A DNA stretch of 64,000 nt from Oxalicibacterium faecigallinarum (GCF_014635705.1 NZ_BMDI01000003.1:186001-250000); one strand, 5' to 3'; numbered from the stretch's first letter, positions 12,030 to 22,532 are shown. Numbers and translations: made by a program. Notes: generated by a model from the sequence alone, not told the origin.

Positions 12030-12056
12030 TGCGCACTCCATGGAATGGAGTGCGCA
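12030..12056 (-). other. Perfect 11-bp-arm hairpin downstream of the antiporter gene
   Basis: TGCGCACTCCA / TGGAGTGCGCA around a 5-base loop, just after the antiporter stop codon. There is no T-tract on the minus strand, so it is more likely an mRNA 3'-end stabiliser than a simple terminator. Confidence 0.5.
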
Positions 12057-12063
12057 CCAGCCG

Positions 12064-13329
12064 TCAAGGAATGAACATCAGGAAAAGCGCTGCTGCAACA
12101 GCAGTAGGAATGATTGCGCCGACAACCAGTCCCAGGATACTGATCGCGCCATCCTTAAAGCCTCCACGGAGCAAAGCGACACCGGCAGGATTTGGCGCAT
12201 TGGCGATCACTGTCAGACCACCACCCGCAACAGCACCAGCCATCAGCATGTACTTCGCAGCGTCACTCATGCCTTCGATCAGTGAGCCGAGATAGGTCAA
12301 TGCGGCGTTATCTGTGATCGCAGTCAAGAACAGGGCGCCAAAGAAGAGAGCCGTCGGTTCAAGTCCGGAAACGATTGGCTGTAACCACCATTGCTGCATG
12401 CCGCCGAGCACGACAAGGCCTGCAAGGAAAAAGCCGACCAGCAATCCTTCCTTGAGGATGAGAGGGCTTTGATACGGTTCATAAGCTTTAGTGAAACCAA
12501 GAAAGAACAGAAAGATCGCCAGGAAAATGACCGGATGATGCGCGAAATACACAACGCCGGCCAATGCCAGCAAATGCACGACTGCCACAATAATAGGCAT
12601 CGGCAGTTCACCGCCTGCTTTTTCCACCTCGGAGGGTTTGTCGACCAGATGTTTAGCCAAAAGAATGGTGACGCCAGTCGCATTGATGAACACGGCAATC
12701 GCCGCTTTCCAGCCAAACGTTGCAGCCATGAAAGCGCTGTCCCAGTTCCAGGTGGCAGCGACCATTAGTACGGGCGGCGCTGCAAACGACGTAAGGGTGC
12801 CACCAATCGAGATGTTGACGAACAAGACGCCCAGTGCAGCGTATTTTTTCCATTCACGTAGACCGTCATGAAAGACGAGTGGCGCCAGCATCAGTGCGGC
12901 GAGGGTCATGGCTGCAGGCTCGGTGATCAAAGAGCCAATCAGAGGAACGACACACAGGCAGAGCCAGACGCGTGCGACAGCAGTGCGCATCGGCATGGCG
13001 CGGGCGAGTACGGCAACCAGTCCCTTGACTGTTTCCAGTACAGGGCGCGACGCCGCGATGATCATGATCACGAAAACAAACAGCGGCTCCGTGTAATGAC
13101 GGGATTCTGCATACTCGATTGCATTCTGTGGTCCAACGACAAAAGCCATTGTGCAGACCAGGACAAAGGCCCAGAAGCCGAAGACGACCTCGATCTCACC
13201 CAGCAGGTGCAGGAGACCGGAGTGATGTTTGCTGCGATGTGCGAGTTTCTCGAACGACTTGGCAGCGAATGTGTGAATAAGTGCGATGCCAAATAACACG
13301 GCTGCGATGAGATTCATTTCTTCATTCAT
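12064..13329 (-). CDS. Putative Na+/H+ antiporter (Na_H_antiport_3 family)
   Basis: 421 residues from the ATG at 13329 (MNEEMNLIAA). The open frame continues upstream to 13425 but would run through the terminator of the preceding gene, so the later start is preferred. The protein is almost wholly hydrophobic, with about eleven helices and conserved polar segments such as LITEPAAMTLAAL and AITDNAALTYLGSL, as in ion-transporter-superfamily antiporters. The family assignment is from memory of these motifs. The ion is inferred, not shown. It follows the NRAMP-like transporter on the same strand. Confidence 0.75.
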   Translation of the reverse strand: MNEEMNLIAAVLFGIALIHTFAAKSFEKLAHRSKHHSGLLHLLGEIEVVFGFWAFVLVCTMAFVVGPQNAIEYAESRHYTEPLFVFVIMIIAASRPVLETVKGLVAVLARAMPMRTAVARVWLCLCVVPLIGSLITEPAAMTLAALMLAPLVFHDGLREWKKYAALGVLFVNISIGGTLTSFAAPPVLMVAATWNWDSAFMAATFGWKAAIAVFINATGVTILLAKHLVDKPSEVEKAGGELPMPIIVAVVHLLALAGVVYFAHHPVIFLAIFLFFLGFTKAYEPYQSPLILKEGLLVGFFLAGLVVLGGMQQWWLQPIVSGLEPTALFFGALFLTAITDNAALTYLGSLIEGMSDAAKYMLMAGAVAGGGLTVIANAPNPAGVALLRGGFKDGAISILGLVVGAIIPTAVAAALFLMFIP

Positions 13330-13383
13330 GGTGAGGGCTTTTTTTTTAACGGTGGCAATTACGCCATGCCGTGTAATCCAGGA

Positions 13384-13423
13384 ATAAAAAAGCCGGGGAT
13401 CAGCATGAGGACCAGTCCCCGGC
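13384..13423 (-). terminator. Intrinsic terminator of the NRAMP-like gene
   Basis: GCCGGGG / CCCCGGC arms followed on the minus strand by TTTTTTATT. It separates the NRAMP-like gene from the antiporter gene. Confidence 0.75.
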
Positions 13424-13466
13424 AAGCGGTAAGGATTAATCCACCATCATCAAGATGGCGGTGTGA

Positions 13467-14840
13467 TTACATCATGAATTGCGTGTACAACACCCAGCCT
13501 GTAATGCCGACCAGTGCGATGACACCGAACCATGCCCATGCAAACATCAGCTTGGATGGCAGCAGCTCACGTTCAAAATCGGTCTTGAAATTGTCTTTCA
13601 GTGCCTTGACGGTCAACCAGTACAAGACAGGAGAGAAGACGAGTGCCATCACCGATGCCAACTGCGTGACGAAGATCGGTTCAGGCAGACCGTAGATAAT
13701 CGCGATACCTGCGATGATCCAGATGATCTGCATGCCACGATAGACGAGTTTGCGTGCCGTCGGTGTATCGAGCTTCTTGAATAGGCGTGCAGCGCACTCT
13801 TCGGTGATACGGGCCTGGCCATCGAAGTACGTGAACACGGTCGAGAACAGTGCTGCTACGCCGCCAGCAATAATGACCGGGAAGATCCAAGGGCCGAAGG
13901 TATCGGTATAGATACGCGCAATCGTTGCACCCATCTCGCTGCCTTTCGGTACCAGACCGAGCGGATTGAGAATGGCGGCACCGACGATCAGGAAGATCAT
14001 GCCGGACAGCATCGACACGATGTACGAGATGTTCATGTCACGTTTGAAAAGGATCAGACTGTTTTTCATGTAGTCCTTATCCATTTCCACCTTGTGTCCT
14101 TGCGCACGCAGCTCATTGATCTTCACCATGCCGGCTTTTTTGTCGACGGCCCAGTTCGATTGCATCGGCGCAACTTCAAGCGTCGTCGGGAAGTAACCGA
14201 ACATGGCGCCGAACAGCATCATGGCGGCGATTGGTGGCAGAGTCGGTGCCAGACGCGACAGATATTCCATCGGTGGCGGTGCTTGCAACGCAAACGCGAT
14301 AAAGCATGAACCGGCAAAAATCAGAATCAGCAGTTTACAGATGCCTTCGACAGCCTTGTAACTACCGGCCCAAAGAATCGCAACCGTACCCAGCAGAATC
14401 ACCACCGCCCATGTTTCCAGTGCCATGAATGGAAATGCTGCCCACAGCATGGCTGCGCAACCGAGTGCACGACCGGCGATGCCAACGGTATTGGCAAATC
14501 CTTGGAAAATCATGAACCACAGCGGCCAGTTACCGTTACGGTGATAGGCGTTGATGATGGTCTCGCCTTTGACCATCGTGTAGCGATGTGCAAATTCGAA
14601 TGCACAATACTTGATGATGTAGGCCGCAAGAATGACCCAGAGCAGGTCATAGCCAAAACGGGCACCCGCTGTCGGCGCATGCATGATGTGGCTGGCGCCA
14701 ATGCCTGTCATTGCCGCAGCAATACCAGGTCCCATCGCCTTCCAGGTGTCCACCAGCCCCGTGCCCGGTGCTTTCATGTGGATGGTTTCTTTCTTGTCTC
14801 CGGCAGACATGCCTGAGATGTTCATCGTTGTATCAGTCAT
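13467..14840 (-). CDS. NRAMP-fold transporter lacking the canonical metal-binding residues
   Basis: A 457-residue protein of about eleven membrane helices with an unusually polar N-terminus of some 30 residues. TM1, GPGIAAAMTGIGASH (37-51) then IMHAPTAGARFGY, aligns without gaps to the NRAMP segment GPxxxxxxxxxDPGN...AGARYGY. The metal-binding DPGN is replaced by GASH (48-51). In TM6 the MPH ligand motif is replaced by GYF (215-217). The fold is therefore NRAMP/LeuT, but the substrate is unlikely to be handled as in MntH. An ATGGAGA ribosome binding site precedes the ATG. A ~400-nt structured leader lies upstream, suggesting RNA-level control. Confidence 0.8.
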   Translation of the reverse strand: MTDTTMNISGMSAGDKKETIHMKAPGTGLVDTWKAMGPGIAAAMTGIGASHIMHAPTAGARFGYDLLWVILAAYIIKYCAFEFAHRYTMVKGETIINAYHRNGNWPLWFMIFQGFANTVGIAGRALGCAAMLWAAFPFMALETWAVVILLGTVAILWAGSYKAVEGICKLLILIFAGSCFIAFALQAPPPMEYLSRLAPTLPPIAAMMLFGAMFGYFPTTLEVAPMQSNWAVDKKAGMVKINELRAQGHKVEMDKDYMKNSLILFKRDMNISYIVSMLSGMIFLIVGAAILNPLGLVPKGSEMGATIARIYTDTFGPWIFPVIIAGGVAALFSTVFTYFDGQARITEECAARLFKKLDTPTARKLVYRGMQIIWIIAGIAIIYGLPEPIFVTQLASVMALVFSPVLYWLTVKALKDNFKTDFERELLPSKLMFAWAWFGVIALVGITGWVLYTQFMM

Positions 14841-15248
14841 TAATTCTAGTCTCCATATGAGGCTGGATAAGTGGCAAGAACATGCCGATTACCCTTGTTT
14901 CTTTTGCGTAAATAAAGGGATGCGTTGATTTCCTCCTTTCCGATGCGATATGCAAATAACTTCTATTGCGATGATTGCAATAGAAAACATATGGATTCGA
15001 TTCTTTCGGGCGCGAGCCTGCCAGCCGACGATTGGGCTAGGCGAACGACTACAAGCTGCTAGAAAGCAGCGTTAGCGGCGGAAAATCGATTTACACGTTG
15101 GGAGGAAAAATTGCTGACTCGCGAGATGGAATCAGACAAATAGATGGCGTGAAAGCCAATGGCTATGGGTATAGGCATGCGTACTCTCCGCGTGGCGGCC
15201 CGACCGACGCAAAACCTGTTTATAGCACCATGCTAAAAACACCCATGA
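14841..15248 (-). ncRNA. Long structured 5' leader of the NRAMP-like gene (candidate cis-regulatory RNA)
   Basis: About 408 nt lie between the predicted start site and the ATG, with no convincing gene on either strand. Several stems are visible: TTCTATTGC/GCAATAGAA (14961-14985, 7-base loop), GCTGC/GCAGC (15055-15070) and CTGA/TCAG around 15116-15137. A GGAGG at about 14931-14937 is not followed by a start codon. I compared it from memory with the manganese (yybP-ykoY), M-box, NiCo and cobalamin riboswitches and saw none of their conserved cores. It may be an undescribed leader or an inserted segment (see the flanking repeats). Confidence 0.4.
14857..14870. repeat. 14-bp direct repeat, copy 1
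   Basis: ATGAGGCTGGATAA, identical to 15245-15258. This copy lies just before the ribosome binding site of the NRAMP-like gene. Confidence 0.7.
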
Positions 15249-15258
15249 GGCTGGATAA
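15245..15258. repeat. 14-bp direct repeat, copy 2
   Basis: ATGAGGCTGGATAA, identical to 14857-14870 and in the same orientation, 388 bp away. It overlaps the -10 box of the leader promoter. Confidence 0.7.
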
Positions 15259-15283
15259 TATATAACAATTTCTTAACTTGCAA
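15255..15283 (-). promoter_or_regulatory. Sigma-70-type promoter for the NRAMP-like transcript
   Basis: On the minus strand TTGCAA (15283-15278), a 17-bp spacer and TATTAT (15260-15255). This is near-consensus spacing and composition in AT-rich surroundings, and it places the start of transcription near 15248. Confidence 0.6.
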
Positions 15284-15381
15284 CCCTATGTTTTTATTGA
15301 GTTTATTTTCTTAAATGAAAAAGCAAGTCAAAAGTGAGGGCAAAATGCAGTGGAAAATGCGGCCAAGCAAAGATGAGCGCA

Positions 15382-15819
15382 TTACGTTTTATTGTTGGTC
15401 AGATGAGCATGTAACTTACCTAGTTCGTATTCAAGCGTATCAAAATCGGCTTCACTGTAATTTGCAAATGGCTGTTTGCAATGGGCGATGTGCGGCGTAA
15501 AGACGCGCTCGAATTCCTTCTCGCCGGCATCTGTCAGGCGCACGATGGTGCTGCGTCGATCCTCTTGTTGTATTGTGCGTACAACCAGACCGCTTGCTTC
15601 CAGCCGATCCACGACGCCAGTCAGCGTGCCCTTGGTAATCAGTGTTTTTTCACCTAGCTCCTTGAAACTCATGCCGGGTGTATTGCCGAGAGTGGCAATG
15701 ATGTCGAACTGCGCAGGCGTTAGCCCGGTACGGCAGCGGATGTTAGCGGCGGCATGTCGCTCAAACGCCTGATAGCATTCGGCGAGCAGACGCACACTGC
15801 GAAGATAACGTTCACCCAT
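15382..15819 (-). CDS. MarR family transcriptional regulator
   Basis: 145 residues, standard for MarR. The winged helix-turn-helix is clear: LTPAQFDIIATLGNTPGMSF, then the recognition region TLITKGTLTGVVDRLEASG and the wing QQEDRRSTIVRLTDAG. MarR dimers usually repress a nearby or divergent operon and are released by small phenolic ligands or oxidation. It is the last gene after two yceI genes and cytochrome b561, all on the same strand. A perfect palindrome at the promoter of that group (17712-17727) is the best candidate operator. A bidirectional terminator stands between this gene and yceI, so it may also have its own promoter. Confidence 0.88.
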   Translation of the reverse strand: MGERYLRSVRLLAECYQAFERHAAANIRCRTGLTPAQFDIIATLGNTPGMSFKELGEKTLITKGTLTGVVDRLEASGLVVRTIQQEDRRSTIVRLTDAGEKEFERVFTPHIAHCKQPFANYSEADFDTLEYELGKLHAHLTNNKT

Positions 15820-15844
15820 GAGATTCTTTCACGGCGATGAATGG

Positions 15845-15873
15845 AAAAGGCCGACATCGTATGTCGGCCTTTT
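15845..15873. terminator. Bidirectional intrinsic terminator between yceI and marR
   Basis: Perfect 13-bp arms AAAAGGCCGACAT / ATGTCGGCCTTTT with a 3-base loop. Confidence 0.8.
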
Positions 15874-15895
15874 GTGATCAGGCAAGCAAAACGAC

Positions 15896-16465
15896 TTAGT
15901 CTGCCTTGAGTGCTTCGACCTGGATGGCCAGTTTCACTTCAGGCGAGAAGCCGTAGTTCAGCGCGTAGTTCAAACCAAAATCGCTACGATTGAACGTGGC
16001 GGTTGCATTGGCACCGCAGACTTCACGCTTGAGCATTGGATGCTGAATGCATTTGAACTTGTCGATGTTCAGCTTGACTGGTTTGGTTACACCCAGCAAG
16101 GTCAGCTCGCCATCGACTTCTGCCGGTGCGTCGCCTTTGTATTTAATCGTTTTGCTCTTGTAGGTAATGGTTGGAAACTGCTCGACATTGAACATATCTT
16201 TGTTGCGTGCATGTTCATTCATTTTCTCATGGCCGAAATCGATGGACGACGCATCGATGGCGATATCCAGCGTACCGGTCTTGGCGGCACGATCCAGCGT
16301 GACGGTACCGCTGGTTTTGTTGAACTTGCCGCGCCAGAAGGAAATGCCCATGTGGTCGGCTTCAAAGCTGGGGTAGGTGTGGCCCGGTTCGATGTTATAG
16401 GTTTGTGCCGATGCTGCAGTGACAGAGGCTGCCAACAGGCAGAACAGGGCAAGTTGCTTTTTCAT
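15896..16465 (-). CDS. YceI family periplasmic protein (first copy)
   Basis: 189 residues with an N-terminal signal peptide ending about ASA-QT. The mature part shows the YceI lipocalin-like pattern: YNIEPGHTYPSFEADHMG at the start, then SGTVTLDRAAKTGTLDIAID, FPTITYKSKTIKY and a LTLLGVTKPVKLNI strand. YceI proteins bind long isoprenoids such as ubiquinone precursors in a beta-barrel and act in the periplasm. It is 72 bp after the second yceI copy and downstream of cytochrome b561, an arrangement like E. coli yceJ-yceI. It may move or protect quinone-like molecules for the adjacent membrane cytochrome. Confidence 0.88.
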   Translation of the reverse strand: MKKQLALFCLLAASVTAASAQTYNIEPGHTYPSFEADHMGISFWRGKFNKTSGTVTLDRAAKTGTLDIAIDASSIDFGHEKMNEHARNKDMFNVEQFPTITYKSKTIKYKGDAPAEVDGELTLLGVTKPVKLNIDKFKCIQHPMLKREVCGANATATFNRSDFGLNYALNYGFSPEVKLAIQVEALKAD

Positions 16466-16537
16466 GTAAACACTCCTGATGTGGTTTTAGGTTGAGTTGG
16501 TGTAGTGCGTGTTGCAGGTGAAGATTCTTGTTCGGAT

Positions 16538-17113
16538 TTACGGTGCGGCGACGACACGGAACTTGATCGACACATCATCTGCCACGATGCTGGTGTCTTT
16601 CCATTCGCCATCACCGATGCCGTATGTCAGACGCTTGATCGGCAAGGTGCCTTCAAACACGTGTGCTGTGCCTTCTTTTTTTACGGTGAGAGGAAAACTG
16701 ACGTCGCTGCTCTTGCCCTTGATGGTGAGCTTGCCGGTCACATCCAGTTTGCCTGCTGCGCCGGCCTTGATCTGGGTGGAGGCAAACGTGGCTTTGGGAA
16801 ATTGTGCGGTGTTGAACCATTCCTTCTTCTGTACTTCCTGGTTGTACATCGGATCGCCCAGATCGAAGCTGGTGACGTCGATATCAACGTTGGCTTTGGA
16901 GTTTTCCGGCGTGGCTGCGTCATAGCTGATCGCTGCGTTGAATTTCTTGAATTGCGCATCGACCGGCACATTCATTTGCTTGAAGGTGATGGTGACTTTG
17001 CTTTTTGCTACATCAGTTTTGAGTGCGGTTGCAGCGAGTGCTGGCAACGCGATGGCTGCCGCAGCAATAACAAGCCAGCGAGTCGGTTTGCCGGAAAGTG
17101 ATTGGGTGAACAT
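16538..17113 (-). CDS. YceI family periplasmic protein (second copy)
   Basis: 191 residues with a signal peptide (cleavage about ALA-ATAL, residues 25-30). It carries the YceI core KSKVTITFKQMNVPVDAQFKKF, DVDVTSFDLGDP-type strands and AGKLDVTGKLTIKGKSSDV. It is only distantly similar to its neighbour at 15896, so this is an old duplication or two separate subfamilies, not a recent tandem copy. It lies 45 bp after cytochrome b561 and 72 bp before the other yceI, consistent with one transcript. Confidence 0.87.
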   Translation of the reverse strand: MFTQSLSGKPTRWLVIAAAAIALPALAATALKTDVAKSKVTITFKQMNVPVDAQFKKFNAAISYDAATPENSKANVDIDVTSFDLGDPMYNQEVQKKEWFNTAQFPKATFASTQIKAGAAGKLDVTGKLTIKGKSSDVSFPLTVKKEGTAHVFEGTLPIKRLTYGIGDGEWKDTSIVADDVSIKFRVVAAP

Positions 17114-17158
17114 GCGTGATCCTTTCGATTGAGGAACGATAACGGTTGAAAGTGTGTA

Positions 17159-17695
17159 TCAGGGAAGCATGCGTTGCAGCGTGCGATCCCGATCAATGAA
17201 CTGGTGCTTGGCGACGGCGAGCACGTGAAGCACGAACACGCCAAGCAGCAGCATGTTCAGCCAGTAATGCGCCAACTTGAGTATGTTGCGCAATTCAGGG
17301 TCGGGACCGATCCAGACCGGCATTGGCCAGATGCCGAGATAAGTGACGGGAATGCCGGCCGCGAGGCTGTAGAAATAGCCAGTGAGCGGAATGGCAAAGA
17401 TCAGAAAGTAGAGCAGGGCATGTGCGCCGTGTGCGGCGTTCTGCTGCCATTGAGGCATGTTGCGGTCGTAGGCAGGTGGCTGATGGATCAGACGCCACAA
17501 CAGACGCAGGCATGCCAGCCCGAAGATCGTGACGCCAGCCCATTTATGCCACGAATAATATTTGAGTTTGGTTGGTGTGATGCCTGGAATGTCGGCCATG
17601 GTCCAGCCAAGAAAGAAGGTGCCGATGATGGCAAGCGCGATCAGCCAGTGCAGCGCGATGGCGGGCAGGCTGTAGCGAGTGGTGGATGCGCGCAT
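17159..17695 (-). CDS. Cytochrome b561 family membrane protein
   Basis: 178 residues with four membrane helices. Histidines suited to bind two b-type haems include H16 (ALHWLIAL), H50 (SWHKWAG) and two in the last helices (KLAHYWLN and FVLHVLAV). This is the YceJ/CybB family, which passes electrons between quinol and periplasmic acceptors including superoxide. It is the first gene of the cytochrome-yceI-yceI-marR group. Its promoter region carries the perfect palindrome at 17712-17727. Confidence 0.88.
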   Translation of the reverse strand: MRASTTRYSLPAIALHWLIALAIIGTFFLGWTMADIPGITPTKLKYYSWHKWAGVTIFGLACLRLLWRLIHQPPAYDRNMPQWQQNAAHGAHALLYFLIFAIPLTGYFYSLAAGIPVTYLGIWPMPVWIGPDPELRNILKLAHYWLNMLLLGVFVLHVLAVAKHQFIDRDRTLQRMLP

Positions 17696-17711
17696 GGTCG
17701 AATTCGCAAAA

Positions 17712-17727
17712 AGTTCTAACTAGAACT
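17712..17727 (-). promoter_or_regulatory. Perfect palindrome overlapping the cytochrome b561 promoter (candidate MarR operator)
   Basis: AGTTCTA-AC-TAGAACT: 7-bp arms and a 2-bp spacer. It lies immediately downstream of a TATATT -10-like box and 17 bp before the start codon on the minus strand. A repressor bound here would block transcription. The MarR protein encoded at the end of the same group is the natural candidate. Confidence 0.55.
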
Positions 17728-17841
17728 AATATAGCAAAATAAAAGAAGCTGTGCAGCAAACCTTGGTATTGGTTCATTGCACAGCTTCTGACAAGGCAAC
17801 GTGCAGTAAGTTGCCTGAACGCTTTCTATGTTCTGGGCGGC

Positions 17842-20025
<2,184 letters not shown>

Positions 20026-20045
20026 GCAGTGGTTTCTGGAAAATA

Positions 20046-20073
20046 GAAAAGGACGCCGAGGCGTCCTTTTTTG
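20046..20073 (+). terminator. Intrinsic terminator after the GST gene
   Basis: AAAAGGACGCC / GGCGTCCTTTT with a 2-base loop and a following T-tract. It also faces the convergent transporter gene. Confidence 0.8.
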
Positions 20074-20101
20074 TTCTCGGTATAAGGCGCTGTGAGATAA
20101 A

Positions 20102-21445
20102 TTAGCGCATTTTATTCGTCATGCCTTGTTCGTTATCGAGCCAGTTGTCGCCTTGCTTAGGCAAGAAGAAGGCATAAACAATCAGGGAGATAAACATCAT
20201 CACGGTCGCATAGATGACAAACGTCGAGACATGATCACTCTTAAGCGCTGCCTGGTAGAACAAGGGGGCGGTACCGCCAAAAGCGGAATTGGCCAGAGCG
20301 TAGCCCAAACCGACCCCTAAAGCACGGATATGAGTTGGGAAGAGTTCGGCTTTCACCACTGCATTGATCGAGGTATAGCCCGTCAAAATCACAAAGCCCA
20401 CCGTCAATACCAAAAACGCAGATGCCCAATGCGTCTGTTGTGGCAAGTACTGCACCAAATACCAGGTATAGAGAACGCCTCCAATACCAAAGAAGACCAA
20501 CAACGATTTTCGGCCTACGATATCAGAGAGCCACCCCCCTACTGGTTGCATCACCATCAGCACAATCAATGCCGCCAAATTGATAATGGTGCCGGTCATG
20601 ACATCGCCGCCAGAGAAGGCACTTTGAATCATCTTCGGACCGGTCACAGAGTAAGTGTAAAAAGCGATGGTGCCGCCGGCGGTTACTAGGAAACACAGCA
20701 GTAAGGGGCGCCATTGATTCACGAACAACTCACGCAGCGAACCTGTTTGTTGGGCCTTGCCTTCCCGTGCTTTGGCAATTTGTTCAGGAGAAAGGGATTC
20801 ATCCATGGTTCGGCGCAACCAGAACACCACAATCGCGCCCACCCCGCCCAAGCCAAAAGCCACGCGCCAGCCCCAATCAGAAATTGCGCCTTTATCAAAA
20901 AAGCTCAACATGAACAGCAACACAGCTTGCGCCAAGACATGTCCGCCTACCAGCGTGACGTAATGGAATGATGAAAGAAATCCGCGCCGACCGGGGATTG
21001 CTGCCTCAGACATATAAGTGGCACTGGTACCGTATTCGCCACCGGTCGCAAAACCTTGAACCAAACGAGCCAACAATAAAATGACGGCTGCCGTGGCACC
21101 AATCGTTGCAGCAGAGGGAGTGACCGCAATGATAAAGGAGCACGCGGCCATCATTGTCACAGAGACGGTCAGTGCCAGACGGCGACCATAGCGATCGGCA
21201 AATCGCCCAAAGTACCAAGCGCCTAATGGTCGCATCAAGAAAGTCATGGCAAAAATCGCCCACACGTACAGGGTGGCATTTTTGTCGTCAGGGGAAAAAA
21301 ATTGGGTTTCAAAATAGGTGGCAAAAACGGAGTAGACGTAAACGTCATACCACTCCACCAAATTGCCGGCTGAGCCCTTGAGGGTGTTGGAAATCGATCG
21401 GCGAAGATTGTGTTGTGTTGATGTGACTGCTGGTGAAGCTGACAT
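20102..21445 (-). CDS. MHS-type MFS transporter (metabolite:H+ symporter family)
   Basis: 447 residues, 12 predicted helices. The metabolite:H+ symporter signatures are clear: GNLVEWYDVYVYSVF in TM1, FLMRPLGAWYFGRFADRYGRR (motif A region) and ARLVQGFATGGEYGTSATYMSEA in TM4. Members of this group take up alpha-ketoglutarate, citrate, shikimate or related organic acids. The exact substrate is not evident. By eye, third codon positions are more A/T-rich than in neighbouring genes, hinting at later acquisition. Inverted repeats sit just upstream of its start. Confidence 0.85.
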   Translation of the reverse strand: MSASPAVTSTQHNLRRSISNTLKGSAGNLVEWYDVYVYSVFATYFETQFFSPDDKNATLYVWAIFAMTFLMRPLGAWYFGRFADRYGRRLALTVSVTMMAACSFIIAVTPSAATIGATAAVILLLARLVQGFATGGEYGTSATYMSEAAIPGRRGFLSSFHYVTLVGGHVLAQAVLLFMLSFFDKGAISDWGWRVAFGLGGVGAIVVFWLRRTMDESLSPEQIAKAREGKAQQTGSLRELFVNQWRPLLLCFLVTAGGTIAFYTYSVTGPKMIQSAFSGGDVMTGTIINLAALIVLMVMQPVGGWLSDIVGRKSLLVFFGIGGVLYTWYLVQYLPQQTHWASAFLVLTVGFVILTGYTSINAVVKAELFPTHIRALGVGLGYALANSAFGGTAPLFYQAALKSDHVSTFVIYATVMMFISLIVYAFFLPKQGDNWLDNEQGMTNKMR

Positions 21446-22055
21446 ATGACTTGCCTATCGATAATTTTTGAATGGCACAGGATAACCAAAAATCGCTGGC
21501 AGGACCGAGTGAGGCCGATTTTTGAAAATCTTGCCAAATTGCAGATCTGAATTATGACAATTTTGACGAAGCATGATTTCGTCAAAAAATTAAACTTCAA
21601 TAATTTTCATTTGAAGTTTTTGGAAATGCGACCTTGTGTGGATTTGGTCCATTCCTTGAGCAAAAATCCATCACGGCTAGTTAGTCTAGAAAACTAAGTA
21701 GGCATGGTTATAACGACACTTACAGGAAGTGGAGGTGGGCAGTTGCTTGAGTAACTAGCGTGTACCGCACTAGCCATTTGGGTTTGCGACTTACTCTACT
21801 ATGCTGGGTAACTTCATCACCATAGGGAATATCGTACTGGTGAGGTGTGACTAACCCGCATCCCCTGGATGTTTTCGACGACGGCCTGTGTCGAAAAGGG
21901 AAGTTTCGGACGCTGGAAATTTGTGCGGCCAGTCAGGGAACTGCTACTGACTCAAAGCGCCCCTCGGAGGAGCATTGCTCTATTGAAAGTTACGCATCCA
22001 AGGGGTGTATAACGGCGCGTATTTTCATGCGTAAACTGCCAGGCAATCAAAAAAA
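21446..22055. other. 610-bp intergenic stretch with clustered inverted repeats
   Basis: No convincing gene on either strand. It contains three inverted repeats near the transporter: GATTTT-TG-AAAATC (about 21518-21531), TTTTGACGAA/TTCGTCAAAA with a 7-base loop (21561-21587), and AAACTTCAA/TTGAAGTTT with a 10-base loop (21592-21619). The remainder (21620-22055) is mixed sequence in which I see no RNA gene or mobile-element end. Confidence 0.5.
21561..21587. promoter_or_regulatory. Perfect 10-bp-arm inverted repeat upstream of the MHS transporter
   Basis: TTTTGACGAA-7 nt-TTCGTCAAAA, about 115 bp before the start codon. It could be an operator or an RNA hairpin. No regulator gene is adjacent. 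Confidence 0.45.
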
Positions 22056-22532
22056 TTATTCGCCTTCCATCATCTGCGCTTGCAGATAGTTCTGGATGCC
22101 GATTTTTTCGATCAGGTCGAGCTGTGTTTCGAGCCAGTCGATATGCTCTTCGGTGTCGTCCAGGATGTACTGAAACAGTTCGCGCGAAACATAGTCGCCT
22201 ACCGCTTCGCAGGCAGCGATGCCTTCTTTCACGGTTTTCTGCGCGGCTTTTTCCAGACCCAGATCGCAGTTCAGCATTTCCGGCGTGGTTTCGCCGATCA
22301 TCAGCTTGTGCAGTGCTTGCAGATTAGGCAGACCGTCGAGCATCAGAATACGATCGATCAGCTTGTCGGCGTGTTTCATTTCGCCAATCGATTCTTCGTA
22401 CTCTTTCTTCGCGATCTTTTCAAAGCCCCAATGCTTGTACATGCGTGCATGCAGGAAGTACTGATTGATTGCGGTGAGTTCGTTGGTGAGCTGCGCGTTG
22501 AGCAGCTTCAGGACGTTGGTGTCGCCTTTCAT
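22056..22532 (-). CDS. bfr: Bacterioferritin
   Basis: 158 residues, the standard length, starting [15 protein letters not shown]. The ferroxidase centre ligands E18, E51 and H54, with M52 as the inter-subunit haem ligand, lie in [15 protein letters not shown] and [13 protein letters not shown]94 and the EEHIDWLE segment complete the di-iron site. Bfr forms a 24-mer that oxidises and stores iron. The release partner Bfd is encoded about 2.1 kb away in the TonB operon. The gene is separated from exbD by a terminator and about 250 bp, so it is transcribed on its own. Confidence 0.96.
   Translation of the reverse strand: MKGDTNVLKLLNAQLTNELTAINQYFLHARMYKHWGFEKIAKKEYEESIGEMKHADKLIDRILMLDGLPNLQALHKLMIGETTPEMLNCDLGLEKAAQKTVKEGIAACEAVGDYVSRELFQYILDDTEEHIDWLETQLDLIEKIGIQNYLQAQMMEGE

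Noticed and set aside
15105-15145. Very short frame after GGGAGG on the plus strand
   Set aside because: Only about ten codons, starts with TTG, and lies antisense to the leader; too little to support a gene.
14841-15258. Known riboswitch (manganese, magnesium, nickel/cobalt, cobalamin) or tmRNA/6S RNA in the NRAMP-like leader
   Set aside because: None of the conserved cores that I can recall is present on either strand.
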